Shown: positions 1 through 8,976, numbered from the stretch's first letter. The stretch is DNA of 64,000 nucleotides from Psilocybe azurescens (GCA_023853785.1 JAJIRX010000160.1:1-64000), one strand, 5' to 3'. Numbers and translations: made by a program. The notes: generated by a model not told the origin, from the sequence alone.

Positions 1-588
1 AGAGACTGGTATACCCACTTTCAGGATTTAGCATTTCTATTCATAATAGTGAAAGACAGAACAGTGGTGGTGATTGTGAGTGTAGGGTAGGGGGCATGGA
101 CACACCAGATGAGAAAGACAATTGGACTGCGAGCCATCCTCTGTGGTCTGTTGAAAGTATAGTTGTTAGCAAAAAGAAAAAAGGCAAGGGATGGACAGAG
201 CATATCTGTGCAGATGGATGGCATGGTGTTTGATGAGCTAGTCGATACTCAGTTGCTACCATGACGGAACAAGCATGGCATAGTACACTCGGGGGTTTTG
301 GTTATGGATTAGCGATAGAGGGTGGTGGAGAGGGTAATTGTAGTACTTTACTGAGCTGCGTTATTATGCACTTACATGAGCACTGTTGCCAGTTCTTGTT
401 ACCATCAGGTGGTGTTGGCTTTACTATAGAAATGGGAATGTCAGTCACTTTAGTATTAGCGCAGTGAGTGTGGGACAGTGAAAATGGCATCAACAACATT
501 GGGCATCATTGACAATTATGAGGGCAAGGGAACAGTGGTGGTGGTGGTGGTGGTGGTGGTGGTGAACCAAGAACGAAGTTGAACTTTG
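1..588. other. Non-coding stretch with a GTG microsatellite
   Basis: I see no credible gene here; the short ORFs lack any recognisable protein. The only clear structure is a (GTG)10 trinucleotide tract at 535-564, directly upstream of the first MITE. Confidence 0.6.
535..564 (+). repeat. (GTG)10 microsatellite
   Basis: Ten uninterrupted GTG units, 30 bp. It lies outside any supported gene, 25 bp before the 8 bp target duplication of the adjacent MITE. Simple repeats of this kind are length-variable. Confidence 0.95.
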
Positions 589-596
589 CAAATCAC

Positions 597-915
597 TAGG
601 CAACAGCATGGGTATTCTGTATATATCAGCCTTTTATCCATACTCAACCTGTGCAATACCATGTCCATGAATCGCGCATTTTGCCCATCAAAAAGAGTCT
701 AAAACAGCCAAATCAGTCCAGAAATGACTGAGATATAGTCTATTTTAATGCATTGCATGTGACAATTGGCCATAATTCACTCAGTTTTGGCTCAAAATTT
801 ATGCTTTTGGACTTGTTTGGGGATGACAGGTAGAGGTAATTTTTATCCATAATTGTATCTGCACTATAACCAGCTATTAACCCGTACAAAATACCTGAAC
901 CCGTGCTGTTGCCTA
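597..915. mobile_element. MITE-like element, copy A (319 bp, 8 bp TSD)
   Basis: The element starts TAGGCAACAGCATGGGT and ends with its inverted counterpart (reverse complement TAGGCAACAGCACGGGT). It is flanked by perfect 8 bp direct repeats CAAATCAC at 589-596 and 916-923, the expected target-site duplication. It has no coding capacity and matches a second, diverged copy at 1286-1602. An 8 bp duplication with TA-rich-start terminal repeats suits hAT-type non-autonomous elements; KDZ-type elements, also with 8 bp duplications, are an alternative. Family assignment is inference; the element boundaries are directly visible. Confidence 0.88.
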
Positions 916-981
916 CAAATCACAGAAGTTCAATCTATCACATGATGCGTGGGAGAATTTCCCAAAACTGATATGAAAAGT

Positions 982-1027
982 GATGTGACCAGAGCTACGA
1001 GACGTGTCTCATAGATTTGGTCACATC
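982..1027. repeat. 46 bp near-perfect hairpin
   Basis: Two 22 nt arms (19 of 22 positions complementary) are separated by 2 nt. The outer arm sequence is GATGTGACCA and its complement TGGTCACATC, and the core is GAGAC/GTCTC. It sits between MITE copies A and B and lies in no gene. Confidence 0.85.
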
Positions 1028-1285
1028 CCTTAGAAATATTGTCACAACCAAAATGCATCCCATCTTGTTTAAGTTGTACTAAGGGCAGGGTGATTTATAG
1101 CAACAGTGCTTGGTGAGAAGAATGTGGTAGCACATATCTTTCAGTTTATCCAAGCACTAAACAGAGATGTGAGAATGTGGTAGGTGGTGGAGTGTTGAAA
1201 GGAGTTCACTTCGCCAGGAATGGCATAAGTAAACAAAAGCACAAATGGAGAATGTCATGTGATTTACATTATTTATTTGCTTTCA

Positions 1286-1602
1286 AGGGCAACAGCATGT
1301 GTATTCCTGTGCATATCAGCCCTATTATCCATATCCAACCCATGTAGTACCATACCCATGATCTGTGCATGTTTACTGATCAAATAGAGTTCAAAAACAG
1401 CCAAATCAGGCCAGAAATGACTGAGATATGGTCTATTTTAATACATTGCACAAAATTAGCTGTAACTTACTCAGTTTTGGTTTAAAAATTACATTTTTAG
1501 ACTCATTTTGAAGGGGAAAATAGACTTTTTTATCCGTAATTGTATCTGCACGATATATGACTATTAACCCATACAGAATACCCGAACCTGTGCTGTTGTC
1601 TA
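1286..1602. mobile_element. MITE-like element, copy B (diverged copy of A)
   Basis: This 317 bp unit aligns end to end with copy A in the same orientation, with many substitutions. Its ends are AGGGCAACAGCA and TGCTGTTGTCTA, an imperfect terminal inverted repeat. A clean 8 bp duplication is not visible; the flanks share only part (TTCAA), so this copy is probably older. It has no coding capacity. Confidence 0.8.
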
Positions 1603-1755
1603 GGTTCAAATTGACTTTATCTTTTTGCATATCTTTTCTTTACCATGCAGGTATTATTTTTCTGCAATCACCAGGCCCTATTCCCCTGTCTCATTCCATT
1701 ATCTTTTAAATATCATGTTGTAGACATAGTTTATTAAATTAGCTATGTACTTATC

Positions 1756-2071
1756 TAAGGAATAGCACGGGTTTTTGAGCCTGTGCGGGTTACGGGTAAG
1801 GGTACGCACGGGTAATGGTATGGGTAACGATTTCCATATATGTGAGATTTCAAACGAGCTAGAATGTCTCTAAACGGTTGAGAATTGAGTGAGATAGAAA
1901 GGAAGCAGTGAAATTCACTGTTTCTGATCTATCTCCCTCATTTCTCAACTGTTCAGGTTGTTTTTGGGCTCGTTTTGTTGGGTAACCCCGCCAGGTTGCA
2001 GATAGGGCTTGCCATGGGTACGGGTATGGATATAGTGTGAGATACTCAGAGGTTACCCATGCCATTCCCTA
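1756..2071. mobile_element. MITE-like foldback element, copy C (316 bp, 8 bp TSD)
   Basis: The termini are TAAGGAATAGCACGGGT and, reversed, TAGGGAATGGCATGGGT. Flanking octamers are TACTTATC at 1748-1755 and TTCTTATC at 2072-2079 (7 of 8 match). The interior is a long imperfect palindrome: CAAACGAGC on the left mirrors GCTCGTTTTG on the right, with GTTGAGAA/TTCTCAAC and a GTGAA/TTCAC centre between them. It differs internally from copies A and B but has the same size, end style and duplication length. Confidence 0.82.
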
Positions 2072-2079
2072 TTCTTATC

Positions 2080-2325
2080 TAAAATTTGATAATGCTATAC
2101 TCATAAATTTCAAGAATGCTTTGTGGTAATTTAGAATTTTTAAAAGACTCATAGAGAGCTTCAGAGAAACTTGAAATCTTGCAAAGACTGCAGAAAGCTT
2201 TGAGGAATCAGACTATATCCAAAGACCACAAAGATGTCCCAAAGCAGCCTAGAGTGCTAAATGTGCTTTATAAAGGTTGTAATTACCTAAGACATTCTCA
2301 GGGCAGATCCCTTTTTCCCTGATGT
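2080..2325. other. Non-coding flank beyond the truncated copia element
   Basis: The copia reverse-transcriptase frame loses recognisable similarity near 2325 and then runs into unrelated sequence ending in a stop at 2249. No 3' LTR, polypurine tract or gene is visible here. Confidence 0.55.
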
Positions 2326-4117
2326 AGGTTTCAGTGTAGTCCACACCATGGATTTGTGTAAATCTACGTGCAACAAGCCTGGCCTTGTACTTGTCAATTT
2401 TGCCAGCTGTGTTCTTCTTGAATACGAAGGACCCATTTACTTCCAACCACGTTGGCATGGGGTGGGTGCTCAACGATCTTCCAGGTGCCGTTCGCTTCCA
2501 GCGATGCAAGCTCTGCTTTGATCACAGCTTCCCACTTTGGCCAGTCGGATCTCTTCTTCGCCTCATCATACATCAGATTCAAACCCTCAGCAGCATCCAT
2601 TGGCACTGTTGCCATCGTAAAATCCATTCCCTCAACAATGTCCCATGCATCTGCCAGTAGCCCTTCATCACCAGCCTCCTGCACCTCAACATCTTCCACC
2701 TCTGGGATGATCTGGAGTCCTCGAGGGAATTGGCTAGCGGACAGTCAGTTGCTTGCTGTTGCAATGCCTTCCCAAATACTTCTAACATAGGAGCTTTCTT
2801 TTGTAGACAGGTACTTTGCCTCAATGATTCTTCAGGCTCGATGGGTTGGACAGGGTGGTTGGGCTGCATGGATACGTGGCACTTGACGTTGTTGAGATCC
2901 TCAGAGTTGGGTTTGTTCTGTTCCCCCTCAAGTGGTATGTGATCCACCACAATCTCCTCAGGCACAAATCTCACACTCCGCTCCACCAGGACCAATCTTT
3001 TCTTGGCATAATAAACCCAGTGACCATGGCTTTCCTCATCATACCCCATCCACTTCCCCTTTTTTGCCCTTCCATTCAACTTTGACCCACTTGTATCATG
3101 CACCCACACGTTGCACCCCCAACGATGCAAGTTCGAAAGGTTGGGCTTGTGACCTAGCAAGCCTTCATAGGGTGTGGCATCACCCAATGCTCGAGTTGTT
3201 GTACGGTTCTTCAAATAGACCACATGGTTTGGGGCTTCCCCCAGAGGAACCTGGGAAGGTCGGCGTCGCATGGCGCCGGACCTTGTCAAGGAGTGTGCAG
3301 TTGAGGCGTTCAGCAACACCATTGTATTCTGGGGTATTGTGTACAGTAAGCCTCCTGACTGTTCCTGCTGCCTTCAGATGATCTGAGAATTCATCGCTCA
3401 GGTATTCCCCACCTCTGTTGCTATGCAGTTTCTTCACAATGGAATTATGTTGTGTCTTGAGCCAGGCTTCAAAGTGCAATTAGGACTGGAAGGTCTGGTC
3501 CTTGGTACCCAGTAAGTACACCTTTGTGTAGCGGCTGTAGTCATCTGTGAAGCTAACAAAGTATTCTTTGTGGTAGATGGTTTTGACAGGTGCGGGTCCC
3601 CACACATCTGAATGGACTTCCTCCCCAACCTCTGTCACTTGCTCACCCACCCTTTCCTGTGTAATGGCCTTCCTGTGTGCCTTCCCCATTCACAGGACTT
3701 GCAGAATAGCGGTTTGCTGTCCTCATCCAATTCCACACCCTTCACAATGCCAATGCCCTTTTTGACCGAACTTGCAAGCCACATCATGACTGATGTGCCC
3801 CAAGCGACGATACAGCTTGTCTATTGTCAATACTTCCACCATTCACCCTGCGTAGCCAGCTGCCTCTGGACAAGCAGTGAACACTCGATAAAGCCCGCTC
3901 TGGACTTCAATCGTCCCCAACGGCTTCGCGATTGTTGTCAAAAATCCTGCAGTTCAAGCCTGAGAAGATGACAGTGGATCCGGCCTGCACGATGCGGCTG
4001 ATGGATAGGAGGGTAACACTCATACTAGGTGCATAAAAGATGTCATGGAGCAACTGCTTTGTGACTGTGTTGTTGCCGTTTGGAATGTTGACATATATAT
4101 CCCCCTTTCCTATAGCA
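2325..4117 (-). pseudogene. copia pol fragment: pre-integrase, integrase and N-terminal RT
   Basis: Minus-strand pieces read GAG-pre-integrase (HDIFYAPSMSVTLLSISR), then integrase (VHSDVWGPAPVKT, FTDDYSRYTKVYLL, NGVAERLN), then the RT entry (WPKWEAVIKAELASLEANGTW, YKARLVARRFTQIHGVDYTETY). Several frame changes separate them. In the integrase the normally invariant Asp of the second catalytic motif is Asn (LHSNRGGEYLSDEF), so the DDE triad is lost. RT similarity stops after VDYTETY near 2325, before the catalytic YVDD box. Confidence 0.87.
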
Positions 4118-4119
4118 TA

Positions 4120-5720
4120 CAGTAGCTCAAAAAACCGTCCCAATGTTTGGCTCTTTCTCACTAATTGTTTAATAAATTGGGAAATAAATTATGTAAAAGT
4201 CTGAAAATATTATATGTTATATTTTAACATGTGACTAACATATTTCTCACCAAGGTCACATGATTTTAACAAAAACTGATTAAGTAATGGAATTTACAAA
4301 ATAATAGAGCATTGGGACAGTTTTTTGACTCTCTATCTAGTACTTAGTATGGCCTCCCTTTGCCTTGATAACAGCCTCCATTCTCCTTGGCATGCTTTCT
4401 ATAAGCCTTTGGCATGTTTCTGAAGGTATTTAAGTCCATTCCTTTGCCAATCTCTCCCACAATTCAAATGCTCCTTTGGGTGGTGTCTCATAGGTGTTCA
4501 TTTGCCTTTTGAGGTAAACCCAAAGGTGTTCAATGGGGTTGAGATCAGGGAATTGGGGTGGCCACTCCATAACTTCAACATCATTGGCCAAAAACCATTC
4601 TTGAGCTTTTTGGAGATGTGTTTGGGGTCATAATCCTGCTGAAAAATCCTTTTCCCTCTGCCATCTCCAAGTTGTCAAAGCTTTCATCCACCCCATGCTC
4701 CAAAATTTCACAGTATTGGTCTGCATTCATCTTCCCTCAACCTCAGTGAGTGTTCCAACACCATTCTATCCCATACAACCCCATACCATGAGATTGTTGC
4801 CCTCTCTATGCTTGACAGTTGGTGATATTGTTCTATCTGAGATTGCTTCACCCTTGGGTTTCCATGTATAGACCCTTTCATCTGAGCCAATCCTGTTGAT
4901 TTTTGTTTCATCTGACCAGAGTACTCTTTTCCAATCCTCCACAGTCCAGCCAACATGATTCTGGGGCGAATTTTAGGTGTTTTTGACTGTGGATAGCCTT
5001 GAGGAGGGGCCGTTTTGATTTAACAACAGAGCGGAAGTTGTTTTCTTTGAGGGCATTTCTGACTGTTTGGGCAAAAACAGGAGAGGGAATAGCATCATTG
5101 ATGAGGTGTGTTGTCTGGACAGCATTGTCCAGCTTTCCTGTTTTGATTTGACGAAAAAGAACCTGTTTATCCTTGGGAGTAAGCTTAGAGGGATGTCCAC
5201 CTTTGTTGTTTTGGGGTTTTCTTTGTTGGCATCCACTTCCCTCTTGATTCTTCCAACAGTAGACTTTCCCAAACCAGTTTTAGACTCTATTTGACAAAGA
5301 GAATAGCCCTCTTCAAGAAGATTGAGGACAGAATTGTACTGAGAAGGTGTCACAGGCTTCATGATGTGGTGGTTAAAGAGAAAGATGGTTGAACTTGAAT
5401 TCAACATTGCAAATGTGTACAAATAGTGTCACATGACCTTGCTTAATTTTCTCACAATTTATACAAAGCAATTTGGCTTTCTACAAGCATGTAAAGCTAT
5501 TATTTTATAGGGTCAAAAAACTGTCCCAATGTTTTATTATTTTGTAAATTCTATTATTTAATCAGTTTTTGTTAAAATCATGTGACCTTGGTGAGAAATA
5601 TGTTAGTCACATGTTAAACTATAACATATAATATTTTCAGACTTTTACATAATTTAGTTCCCAAGTTATTAAACAATTAGTGAGAAAGTGCCAAACATTG
5701 GGATGGTTTTTGAGCTACTG
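4120..5720 (-). mobile_element. Tc1/mariner transposon with ~210 bp terminal inverted repeats
   Basis: Ends are CAGTAGCTCAAAAA at 4120 and its inverted copy ending at 5720. Both sides carry TA (4118-4119 and 5721-5722), the standard Tc1/mariner target duplication. Terminal inverted repeats span 4120-4329 and 5512-5720. A 19 bp motif, TCAAAAAACYGTCCCAATG, lies at the outer and inner end of each arm in opposite orientation (4127, 4310, 5513 and 5696). Excising the element plus one TA restores the copia frame across the junction. Total length is 1601 bp. Confidence 0.95.
4337..5362 (-). pseudogene. Tc1-family DD34E transposase, disabled
   Basis: The start is MKPVTPSQYNSVLNLLEEGYS, followed by a helix-turn-helix segment (CQIESKTGLGKSTVGRIKRE) that would bind the inverted repeats. 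The catalytic domain shows WSDETKINRIGSD, then QQDYDPKH, then WPPQFPDLNPIEHLW. I count 34 residues between the second Asp and the Glu, so this is DD34E of the Tc1 group. The copy is dead. A tryptophan after WGCMG is replaced by TAG, a glutamine near the C-terminus has become TAA, and there are frameshifts between the HTH and DDE parts and before QQD. Typical length is ~340 residues, so the gene is full-length but broken. Confidence 0.92.
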
Positions 5721-5722
5721 TA

Positions 5723-5945
5723 AAATTGATGCTTGTCGGCTGCGGTGATGGGCTTGGGCTCAATCTCAACAAAATTTGTGAATCGATGGTGATATCCTGA
5801 CATATGGCAAGTGGCTCCAGAGTCATAGAGATCCATGTCGACAAGGGACTGTTGGTTGGTTAGGGTGGCTGTGGTGTGAGAGGTGTAGGCTTTGTCACCA
5901 TTGTTTAGGGCATTTACAAGCCACGAGGAAGGTGTGTAGACTCTT
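5723..5945 (-). pseudogene. copia aspartic protease region
   Basis: On the minus strand the frame reads SLVDMDLYDSGATCHMS near 5810-5840. It contains the D-S-G-A active-site motif of retroviral-type aspartic proteases in copia polyproteins. The frame continues to the Tc1 insertion point at 5720 and resumes at 4117 once that insertion is removed. Confidence 0.75.
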
Positions 5946-6673
5946 TTAAATCCATCCCCTCCTCTTCCTCACCCTCATCCTCTGAGTCTGATGCACCTTC
6001 AAGGTCAGGCACATCATTGTTGTCACCTCCACATCATCCACATTGTTGTCATCAGAGTCACAACCCGATACTGATTGCAGGCTGCATAGCTCGTCATTGT
6101 CATCACCCTCCCATTCATCACCTTGCTCTGGCATGTACATGTCGGAGTCGCACTCTGAGCTTGAGGAGAGGAGCTTGAGGATGTCCTCATCAGACAGTGT
6201 GAGGCTGGGGACTGAGGAGAGTTCCCCATCAGAGATAACGTCAAACTTCGTCATCTGAGGCTGACATGGCCATCCACGCCCCTTCATCATCACCATCCTT
6301 GGCATTGGCTGCCATGTCCTTTGCCTTCCCCTTATTGTTGCCCCCGCTTTCTTTTGCCTTCGACTGCCACCCTCAGCCCAACAATTGGCCTTGTAGTGGC
6401 CCTTCTTCTTGCAGTTGAAGCACTTGATGTTCTTTGAGAGCTCGAACCTCCTCCACCAGGCCTTCTTCCCTTCCATCCTCCCCCACCAGCATCCTTAGAC
6501 CCTCCTTCATTGCTATAGAAGGTGATATTCTTCTCCTTCTTGCTTCTTCTGGTAGCAAGAGACCTTTGATCGAATTCCTCAGTAACAGTATGCATCAGCT
6601 GTTCGGTGGAGAGAGTGGTGCCAATGACACTGGATGTTGCATTGACAGCAGAGATGTAAGGGTTGTATAGGGA
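5946..6673 (-). pseudogene. copia gag C-terminal part with CCHC zinc knuckle
   Basis: From the solo LTR junction the minus strand reads SLYNPYISAVNATSS, then MHTVTEEFDQRSLATRR, and reaches a zinc knuckle CFNCKKKGHYKANC (C-X2-C-X4-H-X4-C) near 6380-6425. An acidic, serine-rich tail with repeated D/E runs follows. Frame changes separate these pieces, so no single intact protein is encoded. The knuckle would bind the element RNA in an active copy. Confidence 0.85.
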
Positions 6674-6678
6674 TGGGA

Positions 6679-7038
6679 TGTTGCAATAATATAGTAACTA
6701 CTATCGAGGCTATATACGTAGTGGTATGGTTACCTACTCGAACCCATATACTACTGACCTGTAAGCTTGTATGTATGTACTTAAGTGCGTAGTGAGCGCT
6801 GTACTGAAGTGAGGAACTTCGTTATTTATTAGGGGCAGAACTACGCTACTTATATACGTTTCTACATACTTTGTGCATATTTACATATTGCATATATTAG
6901 GAAACATATATCATGTGCATATCATGTGCTATAAAGCACGCCATAATTATGCCATATTCACGTGTAACCTTTCAGTCATGTGCACTGTGTAACGCTAACG
7001 TTCACGTGCATGTCACGTGCTGTCACATAGTTTCAACA
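6679..7038. mobile_element. Solo LTR (360 bp) inserted in copia gag
   Basis: The segment starts TGTTGCAATA and ends TTTCAACA, giving TG...CA termini with a TGTTG/CAACA inverted end. It is flanked by identical 5 bp repeats TGGGA at 6674-6678 and 7039-7043. It has no coding capacity. This is the classic signature of a solo LTR left by recombination between the two LTRs of a full element. The parent family is not otherwise visible in the window. Three CACGTG hexamers (6959, 7003, 7014) lie near one end. Confidence 0.93.
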
Positions 7039-7043
7039 TGGGA

Positions 7044-7585
7044 GGGATCCCATGATGATGGCATAGAAGTTGTCCTTGGAAGGTGGCTGTCCTATGGCAG
7101 CTAGCTCTTCGCGCATCAGGTGCAGCTTGCTAAAATGTGCCTGAACGTCTCCATGCTCGGGCGCATCGCTCCTGCTGGAGCCGGTGTCACAGATCCACTG
7201 AGACCATCCTGGATTTGTTCTCGAAGTCCCCCACAAGAGCTTCCCAGATATCGTACGTGGTTTCCTTGCCGCAGATTTTCATGAATTGTGAGTCTGATAT
7301 TGTCGAAGCTATTTGTTGTTTAATGATGGCTTCTCCTTGATTCCAGATCTTCAACGCCTTCTGCCATTCAGCATCAAGGGTCTCCTCCTCAGAGGTCAAG
7401 ATCTGATTGACAGTATGAGCGACCGGATCAGCAGGTGCAACCGCACTGCCATCCACATGCTTGAGCTTGCCACATGCACCAATGGACCATAGGAAATGGG
7501 CTTTGTAGATCACCCAGTTCTTGCCTGCTTCATTGAGCCTGGGGATTTTCATGAAGTCGCCACCTAGCTTTATAGTAGAAGACAT
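7044..7585 (-). pseudogene. copia gag, N-terminal part (UBN2-like), broken
   Basis: The frame begins MSSTIKLGGDFMKIPRL at 7585 and reads as a typical copia/UBN2 gag, with hallmarks such as WVIYKAHFLW, a WNQGEA segment and YDIWEALVGDFENKSRM. An in-frame TGA follows the VSVDL segment (consistent with CGA to TGA), and a frame change lies just after it. The downstream piece reads HFSKLHLMREELAAIGQPPS and then MGSLP, where the solo LTR has inserted. Removing the LTR and one 5 bp duplication rejoins the frame to the C-terminal gag part near 6673. Confidence 0.85.
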
Positions 7586-7676
7586 TTTGTTGACAGAAGA
7601 TGATGAGGAATAGGATAGCACTGAGTAAGGTCACTTGGTGAACGGTAGTTATGAATGTTGTGAGTTCAAACTTTCT

Positions 7677-7692
7677 TGGAGCCCATAACCTA
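7677..7692 (-). other. Putative copia primer-binding site
   Basis: On the minus strand GGTTATGGGCTCC lies 92 nt upstream of the gag start. It is complementary to a GGAGCCCATAACC-like sequence, similar to the anticodon region of initiator tRNA-Met (GGGCCCAUAACC in animals). Copia-type elements are known to prime from a half-molecule of this tRNA. No clear TG...CA LTR end lies immediately upstream, so confidence is limited. Confidence 0.5.
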
Positions 7693-8660
7693 TAGAACAA
7701 TAACTCAGTACATGGATAATGGACTGAATGTATATTGATGGCTACCTATAGAACAATAACTATAGCAGCAGTAAGTAAGACTGTGTAAACAACCAGAAGA
7801 TGACCAGATATTCACCTCAGTATGTGGATAACAGACTGAGGGAGTTCTGCATCGAAGAAAGAGACTATAAGCAGAGTAAATATCAATGTAACAAAGAACA
7901 AGTAACAATGTTCTATCATGTAACATGGAATAAATGAGGATAAAGTCCATACGCGATCTGGTCCAGACTGCCAAGCAGCTTGTCAAATCCAATACCTTGG
8001 GTTACCTAGGATGATCACTAATCCTACTATTATGAAATTTGGGAAATCTACTTTAGTATATATTATCTTTACATCTACTGAAAATCAAAAAAATCAGAAT
8101 TGTCAAATTGTCTTTGTGCTCAAACATAGACCCATAGTTACCTTTGGCAACCACAAGTATTATCTGCCAAAGGCAGGGTATTTTGCTATTAGAAGATAAC
8201 TACATGGGATGGTAAGTAAAATAGTATAGAACACAATAAACGTGAGTACTCACCTCAGTACATGTGCAACGGACTGAGGGAGTGCTACGTCGATGAAAAG
8301 GTATTTAACAAAGAATATATGAATGTTATGGGTGACTAGAATTAGCACTATAATGTTACCATAGACTTGGTGGACCATCACTTGTGTCAAACGCGGTTTG
8401 AATTCAAATACTGCAAAGCAGCTTGTAAATTCAACATTTGCATGTATAAAATTTGTTAGTTGCAATCTAGTACATAGATGTAAACAAACACCATGTATAG
8501 ATAAAAATTTCAAGATTTTTGTCAGCAATTTGTAATAAATACTAAATATCATGCCATAGTACAATTCCTTTGGCAGGTAATAGCGGACTTTGTCCTCTTT
8601 TTCGAGTTTCTTACACTGGGTACAAAAGAATTGTCATAAATGCAATCTACAGAATTCAAG
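7693..8660. other. Probable LTR or leader remnants with diverged repeats
   Basis: No credible gene is visible. A ~30 bp motif of the form CCTCAGTAYATGGATAACNGACTGAGGGAG occurs three times with mismatches (about 7702, 7816 and 8252). Each copy is near TATAGAACAATAA-like words, and two copies are followed by similar AAGCAGCTTGT words (7974 and 8408). This suggests diverged tandem or nested copies of one element, plausibly the copia 5' LTR, but boundaries cannot be drawn. Confidence 0.55.
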
Positions 8661-8742
8661 CGACGCCAGCAGGATTCGAACCTGCGCCCTCAAAGAGGAA
8701 CAGATTTCTAATCTGTCGCTGTAACCACTTAGCTATGGCGCC
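8661..8742 (-). tRNA. tRNA-Ser (anticodon AGA)
   Basis: Read on the minus strand, the cloverleaf is complete. The acceptor pairs GGCGCCA with TGGCGTC (one G-U) and the discriminator base is G. The D arm pairs GCT with AGC. The anticodon stem ACAGA/TCTGT encloses TTAGAAA, giving anticodon AGA (serine, UCU). There is a long class II variable arm with stem CCTC/GAGG, and the T arm is GCAGG-TTCGAAT-CCTGC. There is no intron. A T-rich stretch lies ~30 nt downstream on the same strand, as expected for RNA polymerase III termination. Confidence 0.97.
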
Positions 8743-8976
8743 ACGTTTAACTACTTGTAGGTGTATTTTTCTGCCAATAAAGTACCTCGAGTACTGTTCA
8801 ATGACGAGTATCAATGGCAAACAAGCCCATTCAATACTTCCGATGCAATAGTTCCTCAGTGCTTTACAAATGTTACAACGATAACATACTACATGATCAT
8901 ACATATGCCAGTAAAATAGATTAAACATAAAACATGATAAAAATATGCTGTTGACAGGGACAGTACATATCAAGTA
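8743..8976. other. Short intergenic spacer
   Basis: Lies between the tRNA gene and the 3' end of the next minus-strand gene. Nothing recognisable is seen; it probably holds the 3' untranslated region of that gene. Confidence 0.5.

Larger units (their letters stand above)
2325..7692 (-). mobile_element. Decayed Ty1/copia retrotransposon, 3' truncated, with two nested insertions
   Basis: Reading on the minus strand, the order is a primer-binding-like site (7677-7692), gag with CCHC knuckle, protease, integrase and the start of the reverse transcriptase. This is the copia order (integrase before RT). The primer site, GGTTATGGGCTCC, resembles the anticodon-region complement of initiator tRNA-Met that Drosophila copia uses. 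Gag is interrupted by a solo LTR (6679-7038) and the protease/integrase junction by a Tc1/mariner element (4120-5720). Stops, frameshifts and a changed integrase residue show it is dead. Most of RT, all of RNase H and the 3' LTR are absent. The 5' LTR limits could not be fixed. Confidence 0.9.

Noticed and set aside
1859..2065. 68-residue minus ORF
   Set aside because: It lies wholly within the foldback MITE and reflects the palindrome, not a gene.
2932..3381. Plus-strand ORF of 149 residues inside the copia region
   Set aside because: Shadow of the integrase frame on the other strand, with no protein-like motif of its own.
7850..8450. Attempt to draw a full copia 5' LTR with TG...CA ends
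   Set aside because: No matching ends next to the primer-binding-like site and no second LTR to compare with.
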